Assembly: GCA_964652025.1 (NCBI GenBank)
Contig: CAZYZX010000002.1
Coordinates: 124,001-188,000, forward strand
From: JAEXOD01 sp964652025
Lineage (GTDB): Bacteria; Bacteroidota; Ignavibacteria; Ignavibacteriales; Melioribacteraceae
Reading direction: 5' to 3'
DNA: 64,000 nt
Part shown: piece after piece, positions 43,496 to 53,499 of the stretch
Layout: the number at the start of each line of letters is the position of its first letter
Numbering within the stretch: the first letter of the stretch is position 1
Translations under genes and position numbers: made by a program
Notes under the pieces: model-generated
Seen by the model: only the letters and a program-made list of their open reading frames with translations
Databases searched by the model: none
Told to the model about the DNA's origin: nothing

Positions 43496-44398
43496 TTAAT
43501 GAAGCTTACTTCTCTTAATAAAAAAGCTTTGTAAAGCTTTGTCATATGATAAATCTGTATAAATTAAATTGTAATCTATACCATATTTAAAGCACTCATT
43601 TTTAATTGTATTCATAAATTTTTCAAAAACTTGAATGTAGCTTTTTTGAATTTGATAAGCCTGAGTGGTTATTTCTTCTTTAGATTCTAAATCCACAAAA
43701 ATTGCATCTTTACCAATATTAAAATTACTTTCCACTTTATCTAATAAATGGAAAACAATAACTTCGTTTTTTTTATAATGAAAATGCTTTAATGCACTAA
43801 TAACGCTTTCGGTATCATCAAAAAAATCTGATATAATTATTATTAATCCCCTTTTTTTAATTTTTTCTGCAATATTATTAAGGCACTCTGCAGTTTTTGT
43901 TCTACCACTTAATTTATGATTTACTAAAGACGAAAATAATATTTTTAAGTGTGTATTAGTAGCTTTTGGTTCAATATAATCTTCTATTTTATCAGAATAA
44001 AGTACTAATCCAGCTGCATCCCGTTGTTTATTTAGCAAATATATTAAACTTGCTGCAAGTGTTGTTGCATATTCATATTTTGTAACTTCGCCAAAATACT
44101 TAAAATCCATGCTTTTACTTGCATCAATTAAAACATATGCAGAAAGATTAGTTTCTTCTTCAAATTGCTTAATAAAATATTTATCAGTTTTTCCGTAAAG
44201 TTTCCAATCTATATTTTTTATTGAGTCTCCTTGCATATATGGCTTATGCTGGCTGAACTCTACACTAAATCCATGATATGGACTTTTATGCAATCCAACC
44301 ATAAAACCTTCTACCACCTTTTTTGCTTTAATTTCTAACGAATTAAGACGAGAAACAAAAGCAGGTTCAAGAAACTTTTTATAATCTAAATCGCTCAA
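43496..44398 (-). CDS. DUF58 domain (von Willebrand A-like) protein
   Basis: The 300-aa protein matches DUF58: an N-terminal region LEIKAKKVVEGFMVGLHKS, the conserved core DSIKNIDWKLYGKTD and a VWA-type fold with the metal-site-like LIDASKSM. DUF58 proteins usually travel with MoxR AAA+ ATPases, which assemble or fold complexes at the membrane. No MoxR gene is in this window. The start is a TTG at 44398 directly behind the stop of the TPR lipoprotein gene (TAATTG), so the two are likely co-transcribed. No membrane segments are seen. Confidence 0.85.
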   Translation of the reverse strand: MSDLDYKKFLEPAFVSRLNSLEIKAKKVVEGFMVGLHKSPYHGFSVEFSQHKPYMQGDSIKNIDWKLYGKTDKYFIKQFEEETNLSAYVLIDASKSMDFKYFGEVTKYEYATTLAASLIYLLNKQRDAAGLVLYSDKIEDYIEPKATNTHLKILFSSLVNHKLSGRTKTAECLNNIAEKIKKRGLIIIISDFFDDTESVISALKHFHYKKNEVIVFHLLDKVESNFNIGKDAIFVDLESKEEITTQAYQIQKSYIQVFEKFMNTIKNECFKYGIDYNLIYTDLSYDKALQSFFIKRSKLH

Positions 44399-44896
44399 TT
44401 ATTTTGAACCATTTATTTTATTTATAATTTCGGCAGGTGGCACACCTAAGTTTTCTAATTCAACTTTGGCACTTGGTGCAAATTCATTATTTGGGTATTC
44501 TTGCAAAAACTTTTTATATAATGCCTCTGCTTTTTTCAAGTCTTTAAGTTCGTTTGCGTAAAGATACGCAGTTATAAATAAACTTTTAGGCGCTATTGTT
44601 GATTTAGGGTAATTTTCGTAAATAACGGTGTAATATTTTATGGCTTTTTTAAAACTTTCCTCATTGCTTAAATTTTCTACCATTTTACTTTGGTATAATG
44701 CGGCAAAATTAAAAACTAAAGAATCTGTAATTTTGCTTTCAGGATAATCTTTAATTAACTGATCAATTACTTTTTCTGCTTCATTATATTTCTTTTCACT
44801 TATATATTTTTTGAAATCACTTTTTAAATCCATTTCAGATTTTCCTGAACAAGCAACTAAAAATATAAGCAATATGGGTATAAAAGCTCTTTTCAT
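44399..44896 (-). CDS. TPR lipoprotein (YbgF/BamD-like)
   Basis: The 165-aa protein has a lipoprotein signal ending LVAC with Cys16 as the anchor, then three to four TPR-like helix pairs (KYNEAEKVIDQLIKDYPES, FKKAIKYYTVIYENYPKS, LKKAEALYKKFLQEYPNN). The repeats resemble the outer-membrane TPR proteins YbgF and BamD. It is shorter than BamD (about 240 aa), so a generic TPR adaptor is safer. It may help assemble envelope complexes. It is the upstream partner of the DUF58 gene. Confidence 0.78.
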   Translation of the reverse strand: MKRAFIPILLIFLVACSGKSEMDLKSDFKKYISEKKYNEAEKVIDQLIKDYPESKITDSLVFNFAALYQSKMVENLSNEESFKKAIKYYTVIYENYPKSTIAPKSLFITAYLYANELKDLKKAEALYKKFLQEYPNNEFAPSAKVELENLGVPPAEIINKINGSK

Positions 44897-44965
44897 AATT
44901 CCTCAAATTGTTTATTTAAAATTAAAGCAAAAAAAATTAAATAAAAAGTGAATAATTAAGAAATA

Positions 44966-46003
44966 TTAAATTACTTTTGAAACACTCATTTTTAAAGAAT
45001 TACCCACTGTTGAAGAAATTTTATAACCAGATTCTTCAACAAACATAGATAAATTATTCAAATAATCAAATGATTTTTCAATTGGGCTAATTTCTGATAA
45101 ATGCTTTATTTTTGATAACGAGCTTAAATCTATTACAACCACATTAGCACCAGATTGTAGTGCTTTAAATCTTCCTGCTTTATCCAATAAATCTAAGGTA
45201 CTTGTAGCATGAATATGCACATTTTTTAACATTAACCTAGCTACTGCTATTGTATTTAGCACTATATCTATATCCGCATATTTTTGATTTTGATATGGAG
45301 TAAATGGATGTGGAATAAATGGAGAAAACGAAACCATATCAGCATCTAACTCTTTACATAATAACAAATCATCTGCAATATCCTCTATAGTTTGGTGTGG
45401 TAAACCAATTATACTGCCAGTCCCAATCTGAAATCCAATTCTTTTCAAAAACTTTAAATGACTAATTTTATCAAAAAGATTTTTCTTATTGTGGTTTATT
45501 GAATACAAAGCACTATTAGATGTATAAAACTTTAAAAAATACCTATCTGCCCCAGCAAGCTTCCAAGACCTGTAATCATCAAAATTTTTGGGACCTATGT
45601 TTAAAGTTAAAGCCAAATCAGTTTGTTGTTTAATAGAGTATATTATGTAGGCTATTATATCCGGGTCATAGTAACTATCTTCCCCAGATTGAAGAAAGAT
45701 TGTCTTAAATCCCAAATTTGAGATTTTTTTTGCTATTTCGATAATTTCATCTGCTTCTAAGCGATATCTTTTTACTGTAAAATTATCTTCTCTAAGATCA
45801 CAAAATGTACAATTTTCTTCACAATAATTAGAAAAATTTACTAATGCTCTGGTATGTATCTCGTTGGAAAACTCTTTAATTAGATAATTTTTTGCTCTTT
45901 CTCTAATTAAATTTTTTTCTACATTAGATTTTAAACTTATTAAATATATTATTTCTTCCCGACTAAATTCGTCTTTATTTAATATGTTTTCTAAATTTTT
46001 CAT
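44966..46003 (-). CDS. Radical SAM protein of the HydE/biotin synthase type
   Basis: The 345-aa protein has the radical SAM cysteines C-x3-C-x2-C in YCEENCTFCDLRE, a SAM-binding LQSGEDSYY and IGLPHQTIEDIADDL, and the HydE-like FSPFIPHPFTPYQ. This is close to HydE, which helps build the organic part of the [FeFe]-hydrogenase active site. HydF, HydG and hydrogenase genes are not in the window, so it could equally be an orphan HydE-like enzyme with another role. It stands alone, with AT-rich DNA upstream. Confidence 0.8.
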   Translation of the reverse strand: MKNLENILNKDEFSREEIIYLISLKSNVEKNLIRERAKNYLIKEFSNEIHTRALVNFSNYCEENCTFCDLREDNFTVKRYRLEADEIIEIAKKISNLGFKTIFLQSGEDSYYDPDIIAYIIYSIKQQTDLALTLNIGPKNFDDYRSWKLAGADRYFLKFYTSNSALYSINHNKKNLFDKISHLKFLKRIGFQIGTGSIIGLPHQTIEDIADDLLLCKELDADMVSFSPFIPHPFTPYQNQKYADIDIVLNTIAVARLMLKNVHIHATSTLDLLDKAGRFKALQSGANVVVIDLSSLSKIKHLSEISPIEKSFDYLNNLSMFVEESGYKISSTVGNSLKMSVSKVI

Positions 46004-46136
46004 ATTTCTATTTTTAATTTTGTTTTACTCTTACAATATTTATACCAAAATATTTTTTAATTTTTAATTACACTATTATTTATAATTCTGAATTTTTATT
46101 TAATTATATTTGTTTTTTAAAAAATTGGAGCTTTAA

Positions 46137-47522
46137 ATGTTTGATAGTAAAATTTATATTGAAAGAAGAAAAAAATTAAAAGAAACCATCAAAAGCGGTG
46201 TTTTATTATTCCCTGGTAATAATTCATCCCCTATTAATTATCCCGCAAACACCCATAAGTTTAGACAAGATAGCTCGTTTCTTTATTACTTTGGTTTAGA
46301 TTTTGAAGGTTTATTTGCAATTATTGATATTGATAATGACCAAGAAATTATTTTTGGAAATGATTTAACTTTAGATGACCTTGTTTGGGTTGGCGCAGAA
46401 CCTACTTTAGTAGAAAAAGCAGCTTTATGTGGAGTTAACAAAACCCTTCCCTTAGAAAAATTACCCAAACATATTTCAGCTCTCTTTAAAAATGGTGCTA
46501 TTTTTCACTATTTACCACAATATAAAGCAGAAAACATTTTATTACTTAGTAAATTACTTTCTATAAAAAGTAATCTAATAAATGAACATTCTTCTAAAAT
46601 TTTTACAAAAACAGTTATTGAACAACGTTCTGTTAAAGACGAATACGAAATAGCAGAAATCGAAAAAGCTTTAGATATTAGTTACCAAATGTATATGTAT
46701 GCATTTAAAAATACTAAACCTGGTGTTAAAGAGCGCGATATATATGCTTTTGCAGAAGCTTATGCCTATGCTCTTGGTCATGGCACCTCTTTTGCAACTA
46801 TTTTTTCTGTCAATGGAGAAAAATTACACAATCCTTTTCATGATAACATAATGCAAAGTGGGCAACTTGCTTTATTTGATAGTGGTGCAGAATCCTTAAA
46901 TCATTATGCAAGCGATATAACCCGAACTTTTCCTGTAAAAGGTAAATTTTCTGATTTTCAAAAAGGTATTTACAATGCTGTTCTTAATGCAAATCTTAAT
47001 GCAATAAAAAATATAAAACCCGGTGTACCATATAGAGATATTCACAAAATAGCAGCTAAAACTATTGTTGAGCACTTAATCGAATTAAATTTAATGAAAG
47101 GCGACCCCGTTACCGCAGTAGAAGAAGGTGCTCATGCACTCTTCTTTCCACATGGGCTTGGGCATATGTTAGGTTTAGACGTTCATGATATGGAAGGCTT
47201 AGGAGAGTCTTTAGTTGGTTATACTGATGATATTAAGCGAAGTGAACAATTTGGTTTAAAATACTTACGACTTGCAAAACCTTTGCAACCTGGTTTTGTT
47301 TTAACGGTTGAACCCGGTATTTATTTTATCCCTCAACTTATTACAAATTGGAAAGAACAAAATAAATTTATAGATTTTATTAATTATCAGGAAGTAGAAA
47401 AGCATTTAGATTTTGGTGGTGTTAGAATTGAAGATGATATTCTTGTTACAGAAACTGGCGCTAAAGTTTTAGGTAATCCTATTCCTAAATCTGTTAGCGA
47501 AATAGAAAATATAATGCAATAA
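46137..47522 (+). CDS. pepP: Aminopeptidase P (Xaa-Pro aminopeptidase)
   Basis: The 461-aa protein has an N-terminal creatinase-like domain (about 1-165) and a C-terminal pita-bread catalytic domain (about 175-440). The metal ligands are visible in LFDSGAESLNHYASDITRT (two Asp), FPHGLGHMLGLDVHD (His), LTVEPGIYF (Glu) and GVRIEDDILV (Glu). It releases N-terminal residues ahead of proline. GGAG lies 7 bases before the ATG. A 36-base gap separates it from the dehydrogenase gene, so they may be co-transcribed. Confidence 0.92.
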   Translation: MFDSKIYIERRKKLKETIKSGVLLFPGNNSSPINYPANTHKFRQDSSFLYYFGLDFEGLFAIIDIDNDQEIIFGNDLTLDDLVWVGAEPTLVEKAALCGVNKTLPLEKLPKHISALFKNGAIFHYLPQYKAENILLLSKLLSIKSNLINEHSSKIFTKTVIEQRSVKDEYEIAEIEKALDISYQMYMYAFKNTKPGVKERDIYAFAEAYAYALGHGTSFATIFSVNGEKLHNPFHDNIMQSGQLALFDSGAESLNHYASDITRTFPVKGKFSDFQKGIYNAVLNANLNAIKNIKPGVPYRDIHKIAAKTIVEHLIELNLMKGDPVTAVEEGAHALFFPHGLGHMLGLDVHDMEGLGESLVGYTDDIKRSEQFGLKYLRLAKPLQPGFVLTVEPGIYFIPQLITNWKEQNKFIDFINYQEVEKHLDFGGVRIEDDILVTETGAKVLGNPIPKSVSEIENIMQ

Positions 47523-47558
47523 CTTATATATTATTTTAATAACTAAATTGAGCTATAA

Positions 47559-50396
47559 ATGTTAACTGAAAATTATCTTAAGCTTTATGAAACGTTGGAA
47601 AAGTTTATTCCAACTGAAAGATTGATTTATGATGAGTTACGTAAACTTGCTTTTGGTACAGATGCTGGTTTTTATAGACTTATTCCACAGCTTGTGGTAA
47701 AAGTAGAAAATGAAGATGAAGCGCAAAAGGTAATTATTGAATGCAAAAAACTTAATTTGCCAATTACTTTTAGAGCTGCTGGAACTTCCCTATCTGGGCA
47801 ATCCATCTCAGACTCTGTTTTATTGGTATTAGGTGGAGAGTGGAACAAATACAAAATTCTAGATGATGGAAATAAAATTAAATTACAACCTGGTGTTGTT
47901 GGTGGTTTTGCAAACCTTTATTTAGCACCTTATAACAAAAAACTTGGTCCAGACCCTGCATCCATCAATTCAGCTAAAATTGGCGGTATTGCTGCTAATA
48001 ATGCAAGCGGTATGACAAGTGGAACCGCTAAAAATATCTACAACACCTTACTTGGCATGAAAATTATTTTTTCTGATGGGTCTGTTTTAGATACATTAGA
48101 TGAAAACAGCCGAATAGAATTCTATAATAAACGAAAAGATTTAGTTGATAAAGTAAAAGCTTTATCAGAAAAAGTAAAACAAAATACTTTAGTTGCAGAA
48201 AGAATTAAAAAGAAATTTATGATGAAAAACACTTGTGGTTATGGTGTTAATTCATTAATAGATTTTGATGACCCATATGATATTATAGCTCATTTAATGA
48301 TTGGAAGTGAAGGAACATTAGGTTTTATAAGTGAACTTACACTTAAAACAGTGCCGGAACTACCCAATAAAGCAACTGCCCTTATATTTTTTGAAGATAT
48401 AAAAACTGCTTGCATGGCTATTCCTATTTTTAATAATTTACCTGTAGATGCAGCAGAAATTATGGATAGAGCTGCTTTAACTGCTGCCCAGGATAAACCC
48501 GGTATGCCGGATTTTATTAGTTCTTTAGGAGACCAAGTAACCGCTCTTTTAATCGAAACATCTGCTAATGATAAAGATACATTACAAGAGCGAATAGAAT
48601 TAATTACTAAATCTATTGACCATTTACCAAAAGTAACCCCTGTAAAATTTACTACAGATAAATACGAATACAAAAAGCTTTGGGATATTAGAAAAGGATT
48701 ATTCCCCACTGTTTGTGCTGCTCGTAAAACTGGAACAACGGTAATAATAGAAGATGTTAATTTACCAACTGAACACTTAGCAGAAGCCGTTTTAGATTTA
48801 CAAGCTATTTTTGCTAAACATGGGTATAACGATACAATTATTTGGGGTCATGCTATTGCTGGCAATATCCATTTTGTATTTGCACAAGATTTTAGTTCTG
48901 ATACTGAAGTAAAACGATATAAATACTTTATGGAAGATATTACAACGCTTGTTGTAGAAAAATATGACGGTTCTCTTAAAGCAGAGCATGGTACAGGAAG
49001 AAATATGGCGCCTTTTGTTGAATATGAATGGGGTAGCGAAATTTATGATATAATGAAAGAAATTAAAAATATTTTTGACCCTGATAATTTACTTAATCCT
49101 GGTGTAATAATTAATTCTGATAAAGATATTTTTATTAAAAACTTAAAACCAATGCCTATTGCAGATCCTATTGTAGATAAATGTATTGAATGTGGTTTTT
49201 GCGAAGTTAATTGTCCATCTAAAGAATTAACTCTTTCGCCTCGTCAAAGAATTGTTGCTTGGCGTGAAATTCATAGGCTTAAAGCTACTAACGAAGATAA
49301 CGAAAGATTAAATACCTTTATTAACTCTTTTGATTATTTCGGTAATCAAACCTGCGCTACGGATGGTTTATGTGCTATAAGCTGCCCTGTTGAAATTAAT
49401 ACTGGCAATTTAATAAAACAGCTGCGTTTAGAAACTTCATCTACTACTGCAAACAGAATTGCCAAAACTTTATCTAACAACATGAATTTTGTTACATCCG
49501 CTGCTAAGCTTGGATTTAATGTTGTTAATGTATTCCATAGTGTTTTAGGGGCACAATTGATGGATAGCATTAGTAAAGGGTTATTTAAAGTTTCTAATCG
49601 TAAAATTCCTTTATGGAATAAATATATGCCAAAAGGCGCAGACCCGATTGTTAAAATTCCTGTTAAACCAGAAAACAAGTTCAAGGTTGTCTATTTCCCA
49701 AGTTGTATTAGCCGAAGCATGGGTCCTTCTAAATTTGATAACACAGAAGAATCCCAAACTACTGTTATGACAAGACTATTGCAAAAAGCAGGTTACGATA
49801 TTATTTACCCTGATAATCTTAACAATTTATGTTGCGGTATGGCTTTTGCAAGCAAAGGCTTTAAAGAACAAGGAGATGCAAAAGCACAAGAGTTAGTAGA
49901 TGCATTAAACCTTGCCTCAGAAAATGGTAAATATCCGGTGTTATACGATACTAGCCCATGCATGTATAGAACCAAAGAATTTATTGCTATTCACAAAAAC
50001 GCTAAATTCAAAATTTATGAACCTATTGAATTTATTTTAGAATTTTTAACAAATAATTTAACATTTAAAAAAGCAGATAAAACTATTACAATCCACACTA
50101 CTTGCAGCTCTAAAAAAATGGGATTAGAAACTAAATTCAAAACACTTGCAGAAATGTGTGTAACTAACGTTATTGTTCCTGCAGAAGTTGGTTGCTGTGG
50201 TTTTGCTGGTGATAGAGGCTTTACATATCCTGAATTAAATGCTTCTGCATTAAAAAACTTAAAACCTGCCTTAACAGAAGATTGTAAAGAAGGATATAGT
50301 AACAGTAGAACGTGTGAAATTGGACTTTCCGTGCATTCTGATATTAGTTATAAATCTATTATTTACTTAGTTGATGAAGTTACAGAAACTAAATAA
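47559..50396 (+). CDS. FAD and Fe-S D-lactate dehydrogenase type oxidoreductase
   Basis: The 945-aa protein has an FAD-binding PCMH domain (about 40-270; ITFRAAGTSLSGQSISDS), a GlcD-like substrate domain (about 270-530; HGTGRNMAPFVEYEW), two 4Fe-4S clusters (CIECGFCEVNCPSKE and CATDGLCAISCPVE, about 545-620) and a C-terminal cysteine-rich CCG domain with NLCCGMAFAS and VGCCGFAGDRG. The order and length match membrane-associated, quinone-linked D-lactate dehydrogenases of the Dld-II type. Other D-2-hydroxy acids are possible substrates. It would feed electrons to the respiratory chain. Confidence 0.88.
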   Translation: MLTENYLKLYETLEKFIPTERLIYDELRKLAFGTDAGFYRLIPQLVVKVENEDEAQKVIIECKKLNLPITFRAAGTSLSGQSISDSVLLVLGGEWNKYKILDDGNKIKLQPGVVGGFANLYLAPYNKKLGPDPASINSAKIGGIAANNASGMTSGTAKNIYNTLLGMKIIFSDGSVLDTLDENSRIEFYNKRKDLVDKVKALSEKVKQNTLVAERIKKKFMMKNTCGYGVNSLIDFDDPYDIIAHLMIGSEGTLGFISELTLKTVPELPNKATALIFFEDIKTACMAIPIFNNLPVDAAEIMDRAALTAAQDKPGMPDFISSLGDQVTALLIETSANDKDTLQERIELITKSIDHLPKVTPVKFTTDKYEYKKLWDIRKGLFPTVCAARKTGTTVIIEDVNLPTEHLAEAVLDLQAIFAKHGYNDTIIWGHAIAGNIHFVFAQDFSSDTEVKRYKYFMEDITTLVVEKYDGSLKAEHGTGRNMAPFVEYEWGSEIYDIMKEIKNIFDPDNLLNPGVIINSDKDIFIKNLKPMPIADPIVDKCIECGFCEVNCPSKELTLSPRQRIVAWREIHRLKATNEDNERLNTFINSFDYFGNQTCATDGLCAISCPVEINTGNLIKQLRLETSSTTANRIAKTLSNNMNFVTSAAKLGFNVVNVFHSVLGAQLMDSISKGLFKVSNRKIPLWNKYMPKGADPIVKIPVKPENKFKVVYFPSCISRSMGPSKFDNTEESQTTVMTRLLQKAGYDIIYPDNLNNLCCGMAFASKGFKEQGDAKAQELVDALNLASENGKYPVLYDTSPCMYRTKEFIAIHKNAKFKIYEPIEFILEFLTNNLTFKKADKTITIHTTCSSKKMGLETKFKTLAEMCVTNVIVPAEVGCCGFAGDRGFTYPELNASALKNLKPALTEDCKEGYSNSRTCEIGLSVHSDISYKSIIYLVDEVTETK

Positions 50397-50397
50397 A

Positions 50398-50428
50398 AAA
50401 AATCCCCTTAAGTTTAAGGGGATTTTTA
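50398..50428. terminator. Bidirectional rho-independent terminator
   Basis: AATCCCCTTA and TAAGGGGATT form a 10-bp stem around AGTT, flanked by A and T runs. It separates the dehydrogenase gene from the convergent T9SS pseudogene. Confidence 0.88.
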
Positions 50429-50447
50429 CTAAATATAAAGTCTATTA

Positions 50448-51719
50448 CTACTTTATTAACATCATTTTCTTAGTAGCTGAAAAGTTATCAGCCGTCATTT
50501 TATAAAAATACATTCCACTACTTAAATTATCACCACTAAAAGTAATAGTATGGCTACCAGCTTCATAATATCCATTTACTAAATTAGCAACTTCTTTTCC
50601 AATAGCGTTATACACAACGATTTTAACGTTAGAAGCTTTAGGTAAAGAAAAGTTAATGTTTGTTGATGGATTAAATGGATTTGGGAAATTTTGGCTTAAA
50701 TTAAAACTTTCTGGAATTATATTTATTTCAGATTCTGTACTAGCAACTAAAGTTCTTGTTCAATCAAAATCTATTTGGTATAATTCATAGGAATATTTGC
50801 CATTACTTAAATTTGCATCCAAATAACTATAATTTTGTTTTTCGGTAGTAGTGCCTTTCCCTTTTATAAATGTAACCTTAGTTTTATTACGATATAATTC
50901 AAAACCCGCATTATTAGTTTCTGTAGCAGTTGCCCAATTTAATCTAATATTATTTTTTAAAGTAACGGCATTAAAAGAAGTTAATTCAACAGGGATAATA
51001 TCACTCCATTGAGTATAAACCTTTAAACCATCTACTTTAATGCTATATGCGTTACTTCCCTGCCTTAATGCTGCTGCACCAACGTTTAGTAAATCTGCAC
51101 CGGGTGTTTCAGATACATAAGTAATATTTGCTTGTGGTTTTGAACCACCTAATAAAGGATTAATATATAACCTAACAGAGTCATCACTATTGGTAGCAGG
51201 TACAAACTCATATTCCATAATTAATAAATAAGTAGTTTTATAATTATAAGTTTGTGTAGTATAAGTTACGTTGCTAGATGATTGTGCAAGTCCAAATACA
51301 AACTTACCAACATCATTATGCTTAACAAAAACTCGCCCTCTAAAAGATGTAGCAATTGGATTAGGCCCCATATTAAAAAAATAATCACCAGTAGTGGCTG
51401 CGGTATCAACATTAACTAAAAACGAAAAGTAAACAGAACCACTTGTTTGATTTGTAAATGGTAAATTTATATCTTCTCTCGAGCCACCTCCACCAATAAC
51501 TTGTGTCATATTTCCTATGCCGCTTAATGGATAGTTAGGATAACTTAAATTTCCCTCTATAACTTTAATTGGAACTAACCCAGCTGCACTATGCGCCAAC
51601 CAACCATGCTGGGTTAAACTATCCCCAACTGGATAATCGAAATTTTCTTCTACTAATATTTGTGCTTCTAAAATTGAAACAAACATTAAAAAAGAAATTA
51701 TTGTAAGTATTTTTTTCAT
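50448..51719 (-). pseudogene. T9SS-sorted secreted protein gene interrupted by an in-frame TGA
   Basis: The frame starts at 51719 with a signal peptide (cleavage after LEAQ). It has a jelly-roll-like N-terminal region (VEENFDYPVGDSL...SVYFSFLVNVD) and a fibronectin-like domain, and stops at TGA 50760-50762 after YQIDFD. The same frame continues: TRTLVASTESEINIIPESF, NLSQNFPNPFNPSTNINF and the rest of a type A sorting domain, ending KKMMLIK at a TAG at 50448. In all it is 424 codons with one stop. Neighbouring cargo proteins have Gly there (DFDG), so GGA to TGA fits. The truncated product would lack its export signal for T9SS. Confidence 0.8.
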
Positions 51720-51807
51720 TTTTACCTTTTATTATTGATAACACTAAAATAACTAATTATAGAAATTTTACAAATTAAATTATTGTTATCAATTTTATTA
51801 ATTGTTT

Positions 51808-53490
51808 TTATCTCGTCAAATGTCTATATTTAATTCTTTGTGGTATATCTGCAGCTGCACCAAGCCTTTCTCGTTTATTAGCTTCATACTCTGTAAAATT
51901 ACCATCAAAAAACACCACTTTACTATCACCTTCAAATGCTATAATGTGAGTTGCAATTCTATCTAAAAACCATCTATCGTGACTTATAATTAACACACAC
52001 CCAGCAAAATTTTCTAATGCCTCTTCTAAAGCGCGCATTGTATTTACGTCTAAATCGTTTGTGGGTTCGTCCAACAGCAAAACATTTGCTCCTTCTTTTA
52101 ACATCATTGCTAAATGAACTCGATTTCGTTCACCTCCGGAAAGCGTCCCAATATATTTTTGTTGGTCTGCTCCCGTAAAATTAAATTTAGAAACATACGC
52201 TCTACTATTAACTGCTCTATTTCCAAAATATATGTTATCATCACCCCCAGATATCATTTCCCATATTGTTTTGTTTGGGTCTAATATCTGTCTAGATTGA
52301 TCCACATAAGCTAATTTTACTGTTTCACCAATTAATATTTTTCCAGATGTTGGAGCTTCTTTACCAGTTATCATATTAAACATAGTGGTTTTTCCTGCTC
52401 CATTTGCTCCTATAATACCAACTATACTTCCTGGTGGAATTGAAAAGCTTAAATTCTCGAATAATAATTTATCATCAAAAGCCTTTGTTACATTATCAAA
52501 ATTGATTACAACATTACCAAGTCTTGGTCCTGGTGGTATATATAATTCTAATTCTTTTTCTTGTTTTTCAACTTCTGTTTTTAACAAATTCTCATAAGAA
52601 GTAATTCTTGCTTTAGATTTTGCATGCCTACCTTTTGGTGACATTCTAATCCATTCCAACTCACGCTCTAATGTTTTTTGACGAGCTGTTTCTCTTTTCT
52701 CTTCCATTAATAATCTTGTCTTCTTTTGCTCTAACCAAGATGAATAATTGCCCTTATATGGGATACCTTCTCCCCTATCTAATTCTAAAATCCAACCTGC
52801 AACATTATCTAAAAAATACCTATCGTGTGTTACGGCTATTACTGTACCAGGGTATGTTTGCAAATGGTGTTCTAACCATGCTACAGTTTCAGCATCTAAA
52901 TGGTTAGTAGGTTCATCTAATAACAATATATCCGGTCTAACTAGTAATAATCTACACAATGCAACACGCCTTTTTTCACCACCAGAAAGTATTTTAATAG
53001 GCGTTTCACTTGGTGGGCATCTTAAAGCATTCATTGCCATTTCAAGCTTGCTATCTAGTTCCCAAGCATCAACAGCATCAAGCTTTTCTTGAACTTCTCC
53101 TTGCCTTTCCAACAATTTAGTCATTTCATCGTCATCCATAGGATTTGCAAAAGCCGCATTAATCTCATCATATTCTTTTAGCAAAATAACAATATCTTGT
53201 ACTGCTTCTTCTACAACTTCTCTTACCGTTTTGCTTTCATCTAATTTCGGTTCTTGTTCTAAATATCCCACAGTATAACCAGGTGATAATACGGTTTCAC
53301 CATTAAAGTCTTTATCTACCCCAGCTAAAATTTTTAGTAACGAGCTTTTACCGGCTCCATTTAACCCAAGAACTCCTATTTTTGCTCCGTAAAAATAACT
53401 TAAATAAATATCTTTTAATACGGGCTTTTTATCATAATATTTGCTCACTCCTATCATGGAGTATATTATTTTATTGGGTTCTACTGCCAT
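51808..53490 (-). CDS. ettA: ABC-F translation factor EttA
   Basis: The 560-aa protein has two ABC domains and no membrane segments. Walker A motifs are GLNGAGKSSLL and GANGAGKTTMF. Signature motifs are LSGGEKRRVAL and LSGGERNRVHL. Walker B motifs are DILLLDEPTNHLD and VLLLDEPTNDLD. The first domain contains the EttA arm (about 95-140) and the linker is the P-site tRNA-interaction motif region (about 245-310). EttA senses the ATP/ADP ratio and regulates the first elongation step. The length matches EttA (about 555). A hydrolase gene ends 9 bases upstream of its start. Confidence 0.92.
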   Translation of the reverse strand: MAVEPNKIIYSMIGVSKYYDKKPVLKDIYLSYFYGAKIGVLGLNGAGKSSLLKILAGVDKDFNGETVLSPGYTVGYLEQEPKLDESKTVREVVEEAVQDIVILLKEYDEINAAFANPMDDDEMTKLLERQGEVQEKLDAVDAWELDSKLEMAMNALRCPPSETPIKILSGGEKRRVALCRLLLVRPDILLLDEPTNHLDAETVAWLEHHLQTYPGTVIAVTHDRYFLDNVAGWILELDRGEGIPYKGNYSSWLEQKKTRLLMEEKRETARQKTLERELEWIRMSPKGRHAKSKARITSYENLLKTEVEKQEKELELYIPPGPRLGNVVINFDNVTKAFDDKLLFENLSFSIPPGSIVGIIGANGAGKTTMFNMITGKEAPTSGKILIGETVKLAYVDQSRQILDPNKTIWEMISGGDDNIYFGNRAVNSRAYVSKFNFTGADQQKYIGTLSGGERNRVHLAMMLKEGANVLLLDEPTNDLDVNTMRALEEALENFAGCVLIISHDRWFLDRIATHIIAFEGDSKVVFFDGNFTEYEANKRERLGAAADIPQRIKYRHLTR

Positions 53491-53499
53491 ATATTTTTC

